A stretch of 64,000 nt of DNA, taken from NCBI RefSeq assembly GCF_049276915.1, contig NZ_JBASXK010000170.1, positions 1 through 64,000 of the forward strand, written 5' to 3'. A program made the position numbers and the translations under genes. Positions 9,535 to 17,360 of this stretch are shown here, piece by piece. The notes below the pieces were generated by a model. That model saw only the letters and a program-made list of their open reading frames with translations, did not search any database and had not been told where the DNA came from. The DNA comes from Aestuariivita sp049276915. Its GTDB lineage: Bacteria; Pseudomonadota; Alphaproteobacteria; Rhodobacterales; Rhodobacteraceae. Numbering within the stretch: the stretch's first letter is position 1; each line of letters begins with the position of its first letter.

Positions 9535-9561
9535 CCCGCTTCTTTCTGGTCCCAAATACCC
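9535..9561 (-). repeat. short intergenic repeat, type A copy 1
   Basis: A 27-bp element starting GGGTATTTGGGACCAGAA on the minus strand and ending in AAGCGGG. It matches the element at 38814-38840 at 26 of 27 positions. It sits between the SDR stop and the peptidase start and is oriented against those genes. Confidence 0.6.
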
Positions 9562-9577
9562 ATCCCAAAGGCAGCCC

Positions 9578-10591
9578 ATGCATCCCGGCCCCCGCAATCT
9601 GATCACTGACATTTCCGGCCTTCATGTGGGCAATGCCCGCGACGATCTGCTGAAATCCGGAGCCACGGTGCTGACGTCCGACCGACCTTTCGTGGCCTCG
9701 GTCAATGTGATGGGCGGAGCACCGGGGACACGGGAAACCGATCTGCTGGCCGCCGACAAATCGGTGGTGGCCATCGACGCGCTCTGCCTGGCGGGCGGCT
9801 CCGCCTATGGGCTGGACGCCTGTTCGGGTGTGATGGACGGATTGCGCGCCGCCGGCCGCGGCTTTCGGGTCGGCCCGGCGCGCATTCCGCTGGTCCCCGG
9901 CGCGATCATCTTTGATCTGCTGAATGGCGGGCAAAAGGACTGGGACAAGAACCCCTACCGCGCATTGGGCCGAGCGGCCTTTGACAACGCCGCCCCCGAT
10001 TTCGAGATCGGCACCCAGGGTGCCGGCACCGGCGCGCTGACCGCCATGACCAAGGGCGGGCTGGGCTCGGCCTCGCTGGTCCTGCCCGATGGCAGCACCG
10101 TCGGCGCGCTTGTGGCCGCAAATCCCATGGGCAGTGTGACAACCCCCGGGGATCGTCATTTCTGGGCCGCCCCCTTCGAGATCGACTGCGAGTTCGGAGG
10201 CCAGGGCCCCGACCCCGCGGCAGGCCTTGGCCGCGATCTGCACAGCCGCAAGGTCGCCGCCATGCTGGGGGCCGAAACCTCGCGCGCCAATACCATCATC
10301 GCGATCGTCGCCACCGATGCCACGCTCAGCAAGGCCCAGTGCCAGCGCATGGCGACCGCGGCCCATGACGGCATTGCGCGTGCCTGCCTGCCTGCGCACA
10401 GCCCCGGAGACGGCGATCTGGTCTTCGCCCTCTCCACCGCCGATCGCCCCTTGCATGACCCCGAACGCGGTCTGGCCCTGATCGGCCACGCCGCGTCCCT
10501 CTGCCTTGCCCGCGCCATTGCCCGCGCGATCTATCACGCGCGCCCCGCACCGGGCGACATCCTGCCCTGCTGGAGCGATCTGAATGCCTGA
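9578..10591 (+). CDS. P1 family peptidase (DmpA/L-aminopeptidase D-esterase type)
   Basis: 337 aa member of peptidase family S58/P1, an N-terminal-nucleophile family that self-cleaves and releases N-terminal amino acids from peptides, amides or beta-peptides. It starts HPGPRNLITDISGLHVGNA, and the conserved GGSAYGLDA block lies at about residues 68-76. The autocleavage nucleophile should be a Gly-Ser or Gly-Thr in the second half (candidate around GDRHFWAAP onward); I could not assign the residue. Its place after a peptide importer suggests it hydrolyses imported material. It overlaps the downstream hydrolase gene by 8 bp. Confidence 0.82.
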   Translation: MHPGPRNLITDISGLHVGNARDDLLKSGATVLTSDRPFVASVNVMGGAPGTRETDLLAADKSVVAIDALCLAGGSAYGLDACSGVMDGLRAAGRGFRVGPARIPLVPGAIIFDLLNGGQKDWDKNPYRALGRAAFDNAAPDFEIGTQGAGTGALTAMTKGGLGSASLVLPDGSTVGALVAANPMGSVTTPGDRHFWAAPFEIDCEFGGQGPDPAAGLGRDLHSRKVAAMLGAETSRANTIIAIVATDATLSKAQCQRMATAAHDGIARACLPAHSPGDGDLVFALSTADRPLHDPERGLALIGHAASLCLARAIARAIYHARPAPGDILPCWSDLNA

Positions 10592-11387
10592 TCTGGACCG
10601 TGACGACATCACCCTGCACTATGAAATCGACGGCGCGGGCCCGCCCGTGATCCTGTTGGCCGGCATGCTGTCCGACAGTGCCAGCTGGACCCCGCTGGTC
10701 GAGCCCCTGTCCCGGGAATTCACCCTGATCCGCCCCGACAACCGCACCACGGGGCGCACCACGCCCTGGGATGCGCCCGTCAGCATCCTCGGCATGGCGC
10801 AGGATGCGCTGGCGCTGATGGACCATCTTGGGCATGACGCCTTTCATGTGGTGGGTCATTCCATGGGCGGGCGCATGGCCATCGAACTGGCGGGTCTGGC
10901 CGCAGGGCGGGTCTCGTCCCTGACCGTCATGGCGTCAGCCCCGCAACGTTCGGCCCGCTCGATCGCGGTGTTCGACGCCCTGAGCGAAATCCGCGCCCAA
11001 CCTGATGGCGAAACGCTCTGGCTCAAGGCGCTCTATCCTTGGGTCTTTTCCAGCGCCTTTTTCGAAAACCCCGAGAATACCGAAATCGCGCTCCAGGCCG
11101 CTCTTGCCTATCCGCATGCGCAATCACGCGCGGCGATGATGCACCAGATCGACATCCTGAGGACCTATGTACCGCAGGCCGATATCTCGGATCTCACATG
11201 TCCGACCCAGGTGCTCTATGGCGAAAAGGACGTGCTGTTGCCCGAAGATGAGGCGCGCGCCGGGTTCGCCGCATTCGCCAATGCCACGCATCATACCATT
11301 GCCGGTGCCGGGCACTCGATCCACTGGGATGCATCAAAGGCCGTGACCGCACAGCTTCTCGGTTTCCTCGGGTCACACAGGACCTGA
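10584..11387 (+). CDS. alpha/beta hydrolase
   Basis: 267 aa serine hydrolase of the alpha/beta fold. The nucleophile elbow GHSMGG is at about residues 90-95, the oxyanion region LLAGMLSDSASW is N-terminal, the acid lies in the YGEKDVLLPE segment and the base in GAGHSIHWD. The overall plan is that of 3-oxoadipate enol-lactonase and related esterases; substrate unknown. It starts inside the end of the peptidase gene (8 bp overlap) and ends 17 bp from the convergent dxs stop, closing the rightward operon. Confidence 0.85.
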   Translation: MPDLDRDDITLHYEIDGAGPPVILLAGMLSDSASWTPLVEPLSREFTLIRPDNRTTGRTTPWDAPVSILGMAQDALALMDHLGHDAFHVVGHSMGGRMAIELAGLAAGRVSSLTVMASAPQRSARSIAVFDALSEIRAQPDGETLWLKALYPWVFSSAFFENPENTEIALQAALAYPHAQSRAAMMHQIDILRTYVPQADISDLTCPTQVLYGEKDVLLPEDEARAGFAAFANATHHTIAGAGHSIHWDASKAVTAQLLGFLGSHRT

Positions 11388-11404
11388 AGCGCGCGCGCCC
11401 GTGA

Positions 11405-13327
11405 TCAGGCGCGCCCGGAAAAGCCCACAACCGTGGTGTCACGCTTCAGCATGCGGCTGACTTCGCTCATGATGTCCAGCGCCGTAAGCCCGGCGTCCGC
11501 ATACATCTCGGCCGGGCTTGCCTGATCGATGAAGCGATCCGGCAGGCACATGGTGCGCACCTTCAGCTTGCCATCCAACAGGCCCTGCGCCGCCATCGCC
11601 TGCAGAACAAAGGCCCCAAAACCGCCCATCGCGCCCTGCTCGATCGTGATCAGTGCCGCGTGATTGGCCGCCAATGAGGCAATCAGATCCATGTCCAGAG
11701 GTTTGGCAAACCGCGCATCCGCCAATGTGACCGAAACGCCCTCGGCTTCCAGCATGGCCGCTGCCATTTCGCATTCCGCCAGATGGGTGCCAAAGCACAG
11801 GATGGCCGCATCCGTGCCTTCGCGCACCACGCGGCCCTTGCCGATCTCGATGACCTCGCCGCGCTCGGGCATCTGGACGCCCGTGCCATTGCCGCGCGGA
11901 TAGCGGAAGGCAATCGGACCCTCGTCATATTCGGCGGCCGTCACGACCATATGGGCCAGTTCCGCCTCATCCGAGGCCGCCATGACCACCATGCCGGGCA
12001 AGGCACCCAGAAACCCGATGTCAAAGGCACCGGCATGGGTCGCCCCATCCGCACCCACCAGTCCGGCACGATCCAGCGCAAAGCGTACCGGCAGCTTCTG
12101 CAGGGCCACGTCATGCACGACCTGATCATACCCTCGCTGCAGGAAGGTCGAATAGATCGCGCAGAAGGGCTTGAGGCCCGAAGCCGCCATCCCGGCGGCA
12201 AAGGTCACGCCATGTTGCTCGGCAATACCCACGTCAAAGACCCGCGCCGGAAAGCGCTCGGCCATGATGTTCAGCCCGGTGCCTCCGGGCATCGCCGCCG
12301 TCACGGCCACGATGCGTGGATCGCGCGCGGCCTCCTGCGCCAGCGCTTGTCCGAACACCTTGGTATAGCTGGGCGCATTGGCGGTGGCTTTGGCCTGCAC
12401 GCCGCTTTTCACATCGAATTTCGACACGCCGTGATATTTGTCCGCCGAGCCTTCCGCATGGGAATATCCCTTGCCCTTGACGGTGCAGCAATGGATCAGG
12501 ACCGGCCCTGTGGCCCGCGTGCGCGCAGCCCGCAAAACGCCCAGAAGCTGATCCATGTCATGGCCGTCAATGGGGCCGATGTATTCAAAACCCAGCTCTT
12601 CGAAGAAGGTGCCCTGACCCTGAACGCCCGTCACCATCTGGCGCGCGCGCTGCGCCCCGAGGCGCATCGGTTCGGGCAGCAGTTTCTCCATATCCTTGGC
12701 CACGGCATCAAACAGCGGCAGAGGGCCGATCTGCGAGATCCGGCTCAGATAGGTGCTCATCGCGCCAACGGGCGGAGCAATCGACATCTCGTTGTCATTC
12801 AGGATGACGAACATCCGGCGCCCTTCGGCCCCGGCATTGTTCAGCGCCTCATAGGCCATGCCCGCGCTGATCGACCCGTCGCCTATGACGGCGATCGCGT
12901 CTCCTGTCGCCATGCCCAGATCGTGGCCCACGGTGAACCCGAGCGCCGCCGAAATCGAGGTCGAGCTATGGGCCGCACCAAAGGGGTCATATTCGCTTTC
13001 CGAGCGCTTGGTGAAGCCGCTCAGCCCGTCTTTCTGGCGCAGCGTGCGCATCCGATCACGACGACCGGTGAGAATCTTGTGAGGGTAACACTGGTGACCG
13101 ACATCCCAGATCAGCTTGTCATTCGGTGTGTTGAAAACCGCGTGGATCGCCACGCTCAGTTCGACAACACCCAGAGACGATCCCAGGTGGCCTCCGGTCT
13201 CGGACACGGCCGAGATGACCTCGTTGCGCAACTCACCCGCAACCCGGCCAAGTTCTGCGTCGGTGAAAGATTTCAGATCCTGCGGACCAGCGACACGATC
13301 CAGAAGAGGGGTGCGAGTATGAGTCAT
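11405..13327 (-). CDS. dxs: 1-deoxy-D-xylulose-5-phosphate synthase, photosynthesis-cluster copy
   Basis: 640 aa thiamine-diphosphate enzyme condensing pyruvate and glyceraldehyde 3-phosphate, the first step of the MEP isoprenoid pathway. The TPP site GDGSISAGMAYEALNNAG and the NDNEMSIAPPVGAM block are intact, as is the transketolase C-terminal half (FDVGIAEQHGVTFAAG). It lies directly downstream of pufC in the same direction, as dxs does in the Rhodobacter capsulatus photosynthesis cluster, so it probably supplies extra isoprenoid for carotenoids and the bacteriochlorophyll tail. A second dxs at 40911 is more likely the housekeeping copy. It has its own ribosome-binding site (AAGGTGATTGATCC before the ATG) after a hairpin-rich leader. 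Confidence 0.95.
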   Translation of the reverse strand: MTHTRTPLLDRVAGPQDLKSFTDAELGRVAGELRNEVISAVSETGGHLGSSLGVVELSVAIHAVFNTPNDKLIWDVGHQCYPHKILTGRRDRMRTLRQKDGLSGFTKRSESEYDPFGAAHSSTSISAALGFTVGHDLGMATGDAIAVIGDGSISAGMAYEALNNAGAEGRRMFVILNDNEMSIAPPVGAMSTYLSRISQIGPLPLFDAVAKDMEKLLPEPMRLGAQRARQMVTGVQGQGTFFEELGFEYIGPIDGHDMDQLLGVLRAARTRATGPVLIHCCTVKGKGYSHAEGSADKYHGVSKFDVKSGVQAKATANAPSYTKVFGQALAQEAARDPRIVAVTAAMPGGTGLNIMAERFPARVFDVGIAEQHGVTFAAGMAASGLKPFCAIYSTFLQRGYDQVVHDVALQKLPVRFALDRAGLVGADGATHAGAFDIGFLGALPGMVVMAASDEAELAHMVVTAAEYDEGPIAFRYPRGNGTGVQMPERGEVIEIGKGRVVREGTDAAILCFGTHLAECEMAAAMLEAEGVSVTLADARFAKPLDMDLIASLAANHAALITIEQGAMGGFGAFVLQAMAAQGLLDGKLKVRTMCLPDRFIDQASPAEMYADAGLTALDIMSEVSRMLKRDTTVVGFSGRA

Positions 13328-13354
13328 GGATCAATCACCTTTCGTGTGATAGAA

Positions 13355-13426
13355 GGCGTCGTGGGAGATAGGAGCGCCCCCACGCCCACGACGCCGGTTT
13401 CCTGTAGCCAACAGGAAGGGAACCGG
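13355..13426 (-). other. hairpins in the pufC-dxs spacer
   Basis: A perfect 11-bp stem is formed by GGCGTCGTGGG at 13355-13365 and its complement at 13385-13395. A second bulged stem pairs CCGGTT+TCCTGT (13394-13405) with ACAGGA and AACCGG (13411-13426). The two share two bases, so they compete slightly. Neither is followed by a clear T-run on the minus strand. They may attenuate readthrough from puf into dxs or protect the puf transcript 3' end. Confidence 0.5.
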
Positions 13427-13483
13427 GGTGTTGAGACCCCGAGCCCGGACCCAGGAAGCCGCGGGTCCGTGCTAGGCTAAGGG

Positions 13484-13510
13484 GGGCAGCGGACAGGGAA
13501 CCCGCTGCCC
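13484..13510 (-). terminator. hairpin just after pufC
   Basis: Perfect 9-bp stem GGGCAGCGG/CCGCTGCCC with a 9-nt loop, 5 bp beyond the pufC stop. GC-rich and without a T-tract, so it is either a weak or factor-dependent terminator or an mRNA 3'-stabilising hairpin; Rhodobacter puf operons also end in hairpins. Confidence 0.5.
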
Positions 13511-13515
13511 AGCCC

Positions 13516-14640
13516 TTATTCGTATACCGGTGGCTCTGACGAGGCGAGCTCGGGCCAATCGGCGATCACATTCAGGCCTTGCATCGGTTGCTGATAGGCC
13601 TTGTGACAGGTTTTGCAGGCAACCTTGGGGGCGTCCGCAAACACCGGTCCCAGCCGTTCGGCAGGATACACATCCCTCAGCGGAACCAGGTAATCGTTGT
13701 TCAACTCCTGCACCATCAGGATACCCAGACCCGCGGTCGACCACTGCGGCGTCACTTCACCGGCGGCGGCATAGAAGGCCCGCGAGTTGTGACAGAACAC
13801 ACAGTTCACACCCAGTGAGTTGCTGAAATAGTTCATCAGCGAATAGGTGCGCTCGGTATTCTGGATCGAGGGAAGCGGATTGTCGTCACTTGCCGGGCCA
13901 CCGGCAACGCGGCTTTCCAGGTCGTGAACAACGATCTGTTCACCGTCCAGCAGGTACTTTTCAAGAGCATCCGATGGCAGCGAGGTCGATTGGCTGATCA
14001 TCGTCGCTCTGTTCTGAATCGCAGACCAGCCGGCGGCTGCCTGGTTCACAGGTCCGATCTTGAACCAGATCTCGGACGGCACGTTCTCACCACGGTGGCA
14101 GGTATAGCAATTGACACCCACTTCCTTGTTGGCATTCACATGGCCCGCCCATCCATCATTGATGGTCTGGGTCATCTGGATCATCCGGCGGCTGACAACC
14201 TTGGTGTAAAGATCGTCCGAGCCATAGGTCTCCAGATCGCCGTCGCCATGGCAATAGGCACAGCCCTGATCGGGTGCGACCCACTGGGTCATGGCATTCA
14301 TCAGCCGGTTGAAGTTGTCCTCGGTCAGTTCACCCAGGACCTGCACGTTCTGGTATACATCCTTGGCCAGGGCCTCTCCACCTTCGGGCACAAAAGGCTC
14401 TGCGGTGAAGTAATTCTCGATCGTTGGGTCAGGCTTGGCCAGGGCCGCGCTGAATTCGGGAACAGACATCCCTGTACCACGCGGACCTGTCTGCATCGAG
14501 TTGGTGGCAAAGGGTTGCCCCCAGGTGACCAGAAGGATCGCGACGAACACTGCGCCTCCCAGGGCACCCACCAGGATGGCCGGACCGAATATGTCGGTCG
14601 GGTTTTCCCGGTTCCATTTATCAAACCACTTGGGCAGCAT
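13516..14640 (-). CDS. pufC: reaction-centre tetraheme cytochrome c subunit PufC
   Basis: 374 aa periplasmic cytochrome that re-reduces the photo-oxidised special pair. Four CxxCH heme sites are visible: Cys127/His131, Cys178/His182, Cys280/His284 and Cys342/His346. The N-terminus has one hydrophobic segment (about residues 17-40) but no lipobox Cys, so it appears to be held by an uncleaved transmembrane helix instead of a lipid anchor. The start at 14640 follows a GGAG site and lies 2 bp after the pufM stop; the longer upstream ORF overlaps pufM and is not used. Its presence in place of pufX is typical of aerobic phototrophic roseobacters. Confidence 0.97.
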   Translation of the reverse strand: MLPKWFDKWNRENPTDIFGPAILVGALGGAVFVAILLVTWGQPFATNSMQTGPRGTGMSVPEFSAALAKPDPTIENYFTAEPFVPEGGEALAKDVYQNVQVLGELTEDNFNRLMNAMTQWVAPDQGCAYCHGDGDLETYGSDDLYTKVVSRRMIQMTQTINDGWAGHVNANKEVGVNCYTCHRGENVPSEIWFKIGPVNQAAAGWSAIQNRATMISQSTSLPSDALEKYLLDGEQIVVHDLESRVAGGPASDDNPLPSIQNTERTYSLMNYFSNSLGVNCVFCHNSRAFYAAAGEVTPQWSTAGLGILMVQELNNDYLVPLRDVYPAERLGPVFADAPKVACKTCHKAYQQPMQGLNVIADWPELASSEPPVYE

Positions 14641-14642
14641 GA

Positions 14643-15635
14643 TCAGTTCTCCTTCCCGATGAAGGTTTCGTATGAGCCGTAGTCTTCGTAGCCAAACGAG
14701 CCATCGTAGATCGGAGCAAAGTTGTGCTCTTGCGCCCAGATAAACCAGTTGTCGACGACAGTGCCTGTCAGAAGGATCCCGATGCCGCCCGTTATGGGGG
14801 TGAGCATCGCAAACCACAGGGCCCAGCGGTGAATACCTTCCATCGTGGCGTTGAAGCCCATGGTCCAGCGCCAGAACAGAGCCGCACGTTCCGTGGCCGT
14901 TCCACGGTCGACGATCTGTTCCAGTTCCCGGTCGCCGCCAAAGCGGGTCACGGCAAGGATGGTGCCACCATGCATACAGAACAGCAGCACCGAGCCATAC
15001 AGGAACACGATCGAGAGACAGTGGAAGGGGTTATAATAAAGGTTGCCGTAGCGGATCGAGAATGCGGTCGTCCAATCCAGGTGCGGGAAGATGCCGTAAG
15101 GCACAGCCTCGGACCAGGATCCCATCAGGATCGGGCGGAAGAGACCCAGAACCAGGAAGAGGAAGATCGCAGAGCCAAACGCCCAGGCAACGTGTTTGCC
15201 CATCTTGTGGTCCGCCGCCAGCTGGTAGGTTCTCAGCCACCAGGTCATCACCGAGACCAGCAGGAAGAAGCTGGCGATGATGTACCAGCCGCCATCATTC
15301 AGCGGAGGCATGGACAGACCGTGTTCCGGTCCCGGAGGCTCGAGCGCCAGCCAGAACAGCTGCCGGATGAACTCAGGGATCGACCAGCCAACCTGCGCCA
15401 GCATGTTCATGCCGACGATGTTGAACCAGATCAGACCGGTCGCAAGCGAGATCATCCCGAGCGAGCCCAGATAGAACGGGCCGATCTGGGCGTTCCCGAA
15501 CCAACCGGCCAGGACGCTGAAGAAAGGGCGGCCGATCCGTTCACGACCCATCTGGCCGTTGTCGTCCATCCCCCATTCGGGGTTACCCTGGACCTGCACT
15601 TGCGTGAAGATGTTTTGATATTCGCGGATGGCCAT
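14643..15635 (-). CDS. pufM: photosynthetic reaction centre M subunit
   Basis: 330 aa membrane protein with five transmembrane helices; with PufL it binds the special pair, bacteriopheophytins, quinones and non-heme iron. It begins MAIREYQNIFTQVQVQGNPEWG as in Rhodobacter and Roseobacter PufM. The special-pair histidine region (YYNPFHCLSIVFLYGSVLLF) and the iron-ligand region (ERAALFWRWTMGFNATMEGIHRWA) are recognisable. It lies 2 bp after pufL and 2 bp before pufC. This is the gene amplified in most surveys of aerobic phototrophs. Confidence 0.98.
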   Translation of the reverse strand: MAIREYQNIFTQVQVQGNPEWGMDDNGQMGRERIGRPFFSVLAGWFGNAQIGPFYLGSLGMISLATGLIWFNIVGMNMLAQVGWSIPEFIRQLFWLALEPPGPEHGLSMPPLNDGGWYIIASFFLLVSVMTWWLRTYQLAADHKMGKHVAWAFGSAIFLFLVLGLFRPILMGSWSEAVPYGIFPHLDWTTAFSIRYGNLYYNPFHCLSIVFLYGSVLLFCMHGGTILAVTRFGGDRELEQIVDRGTATERAALFWRWTMGFNATMEGIHRWALWFAMLTPITGGIGILLTGTVVDNWFIWAQEHNFAPIYDGSFGYEDYGSYETFIGKEN

Positions 15636-15637
15636 GA

Positions 15638-16489
15638 TTACATTCCTCCGACCGGCATTGGATTTTCGCCCCAGATCGGCAGGTCAAGCCACCAGTTCCA
15701 CCACTCGGGCCAGCCGGCCGTCCAGACGGGACCAGAGATCACGATACACACGGCACTGAAGAACACCGCGTTGATCGCAAGCAGATAGCCAAGCCGGTGA
15801 ATACCCAATGTGCCGATCGAATAGCCGATGAGATCGCGGAAGAACGTGTCTTCGTGATCCGGGGTTTTCATTTCTTCACCCTTTTCAGGGTTTGCAGCCG
15901 ACAGGATCAGCGCACCATGCAACGCCAGCGCCAATGTGGTGGTGAAGAACAGTGTCACCGCCAGCATGTGAGCCGGGTTGTAGTGGAAGTGCAGATAGGC
16001 ATAGCCGGTGTTGCTGACCCAATCGAGGTGGCTGAAGATACCGTATGGGAACCCGTGCCCCCAGGCGCCCATCAGCCAGGGCCGAATGATGACCAGCGTC
16101 ACATAAGCCAGGATCGCGAAGGCGAACCCGACAGGCACGTGATAGCCCATGCCAAGTTTCCGGCAGATCTCGACCTCGCGCAGCGCCCAGCTGATGAATG
16201 CGCCCGTCGCGCAGATCGTGATGATCTGCCACAGACCGCCTTCCAGCAGCGGCGCCATTCCCAGACCATAGCTCAGGTCAGGAGGTGCAATATTGATCAG
16301 CCAGGGATTGAAGGTCCCCTGTTGAGAGGCCCCCCAGAAAATCAGAACAGTGCCCAACAGGGCAAAAAAGGCTGTCGTGACTCCAAAGAAGCCCACGTAA
16401 AAAGGCCCCACCCAGAAGTCGAACAGATCGCCGCCGATCAGCGTCCCTCCGCGGACGCGATACTTTCTCTCGAAGCTGAGCAACGCCAT
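15638..16489 (-). CDS. pufL: photosynthetic reaction centre L subunit
   Basis: 283 aa core reaction-centre protein with five transmembrane helices. It begins MALLSFERKYRVRGGTLIGGDLFDFWVGPFYVGFFGV, the canonical PufL N-terminus. Histidines of the special pair and accessory bacteriochlorophyll fall in the LHFHYNPAHMLAVTLFFTTTLALALHG region, and the quinone/iron segment includes HEDTFFRDLIGYSIGTLGIHRLG. It is separated from pufA by a 162-bp spacer carrying a strong hairpin, which is known in Rhodobacter to uncouple LH1 from reaction-centre mRNA levels. Confidence 0.98.
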   Translation of the reverse strand: MALLSFERKYRVRGGTLIGGDLFDFWVGPFYVGFFGVTTAFFALLGTVLIFWGASQQGTFNPWLINIAPPDLSYGLGMAPLLEGGLWQIITICATGAFISWALREVEICRKLGMGYHVPVGFAFAILAYVTLVIIRPWLMGAWGHGFPYGIFSHLDWVSNTGYAYLHFHYNPAHMLAVTLFFTTTLALALHGALILSAANPEKGEEMKTPDHEDTFFRDLIGYSIGTLGIHRLGYLLAINAVFFSAVCIVISGPVWTAGWPEWWNWWLDLPIWGENPMPVGGM

Positions 16490-16651
16490 CTTCAGTGTCT
16501 CCGCGTTTGGCGGCCCGACCAGTAGCAGTCCGAAAGCCGTCGTTGTTTAGTTGGTTTGTTTTGCTGTGGGCGACCCCGGACAAGTCCTGCCCGCCCACAG
16601 CGCTGTTTTGAAGACGCCTTCCGGTCCGTCTGCCTACCCTAACGGGCCGGC
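16490..16651 (-). other. pufA-pufL intercistronic spacer with stabilising hairpin
   Basis: The spacer contains a perfect 10-bp stem, GCTGTGGGCG at 16563-16572 with its complement at 16592-16601; the 19-nt loop includes a smaller GGAC/GTCC inverted repeat. The downstream minus-strand sequence is A/C-rich, not a T-run, so it is not a simple terminator. In Rhodobacter, equivalent hairpins stabilise the short pufBA transcript and raise LH1 over reaction-centre synthesis; that role is inferred here from position. Confidence 0.75.
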
Positions 16652-16819
16652 TTACATCGCGCGCTTTGCAGCGGCGATTTCGAACCAGTTGTAGCCATCT
16701 GGTCCCGTGCTCAGCAGGACGAGGTGAATCATCGCTGCCAGCAAAAAGAGGAAAACGCCTTGTGCAACAAACACACGGCGCGGATCGAAAACGAGCCAGA
16801 CTTTATAGAACTTTGCCAT
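16652..16819 (-). CDS. pufA: light-harvesting 1 alpha subunit
   Basis: 55 aa, too short for routine ORF lists. Translated by hand it starts MAKFYKVWLVFDPRRVFVAQ, has one membrane span (about residues 17-37) and His32 in the AAMIHLVLL segment as the bacteriochlorophyll ligand, and ends EIAAAKRAM. This is the classic LH1 alpha layout. It lies 14 bp downstream of pufB in the same operon. It forms, with PufB, the ring around the reaction centre. Confidence 0.96.
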   Translation of the reverse strand: MAKFYKVWLVFDPRRVFVAQGVFLFLLAAMIHLVLLSTGPDGYNWFEIAAAKRAM

Positions 16820-16833
16820 TTCTTAATCCTTCC

Positions 16834-16983
16834 TCAGAACCAGGGACGCCAGATGAACACCGCCAAATGAGCAACGATGGCCACGGCCGAAAACAGCCAG
16901 AGCCCGCTCATGTAGACGGAGTGCAATTCTTGCGCCTGCTCGTCGGTTAGACCTGTGAAGGACAGGTCGGAATTATCAGCCAT
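16834..16983 (-). CDS. pufB: light-harvesting 1 beta subunit
   Basis: 49 aa, recovered by hand translation. It starts MADNSDLSFTGLTDEQAQEL, has two histidines (His21 and His39, the latter the pigment ligand in IVAHLAVF) and ends FIWRPWF, the conserved LH1 beta C-terminus. A purine-rich ribosome-binding site (GAAAGGAAAG) precedes the ATG at 16983. It is first in the pufBA pair, after a 152-bp spacer from pufQ. Confidence 0.96.
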   Translation of the reverse strand: MADNSDLSFTGLTDEQAQELHSVYMSGLWLFSAVAIVAHLAVFIWRPWF

Positions 16984-17097
16984 GAACTTTCCTTTCGAAA
17001 AACTATGCTGACGCCGCGCACCCCGCGGCCGGGTCCTTTGGAGCCTTGCAACCCCTCCGGGCTCTGCCCACCTGTTTCCAGGCAGTCAGTCCTTTGT

Positions 17098-17118
17098 CAC
17101 GACGCATCGTCTGTCGTG
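17098..17118 (-). other. small hairpin in the pufQ-pufB spacer
   Basis: CACGAC at 17098-17103 pairs with GTCGTG at 17113-17118 around a 9-nt loop. It lies between pufQ and pufB, where Rhodobacter puf mRNA has secondary structure and processing sites. A role in processing is inferred from position only. Confidence 0.4.
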
Positions 17119-17135
17119 AAATTCGCTCTGCGCTG

Positions 17136-17360
17136 TCAGGCGGAAAAGATCATCGGGGTGATGATCCGCGCCTGGCTCCAGGCACGGGCCACTGGCCCCT
17201 TATCCGTCAGACTGCCGCTTTTGATTGCGGCCAGCGCCCAGGTCAGACAGGCCAAAGGCAACGTCGCGACGAAGATGATGGCGAAATAGACCATGAACTC
17301 CGTCCGCGGCGGCTTGTGGCTGCGCGCTTGGGTTGGGGTTTGAGTGGTGGCATCTGTCAT
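17136..17360 (-). CDS. pufQ: PufQ, photopigment assembly/regulatory protein
   Basis: 74 aa with one membrane span (about residues 23-47, FMVYFAIIFVATLPLACLTWALAAI) and a polar Thr/Gln/Pro-rich N-terminus, then a basic tail ending ARIITPMIFSA. This matches the PufQ family, which stimulates bacteriochlorophyll synthesis or pigment delivery to light-harvesting complexes. It overlaps the bchZ stop by 4 bp, linking the bch and puf segments of one superoperon; in Rhodobacter the oxygen-regulated puf promoters lie inside bchZ. Confidence 0.93.
   Translation of the reverse strand: MTDATTQTPTQARSHKPPRTEFMVYFAIIFVATLPLACLTWALAAIKSGSLTDKGPVARAWSQARIITPMIFSA

Noticed and set aside
11783..13480. 565-codon rightward open frame opposite dxs
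   Set aside because: Antisense shadow of a GC-rich gene; Arg/His-rich composition and no recognisable domain.
13355..13510. pufX between pufM and dxs
   Set aside because: The downstream gene is pufC and the spacer has hairpins but no small membrane-protein frame.
13484..16601. Calling the puf hairpins strong intrinsic terminators
   Set aside because: No T-run follows the stems on the minus strand, and genes of the same operon lie beyond, so stabilising or attenuating roles are more likely.
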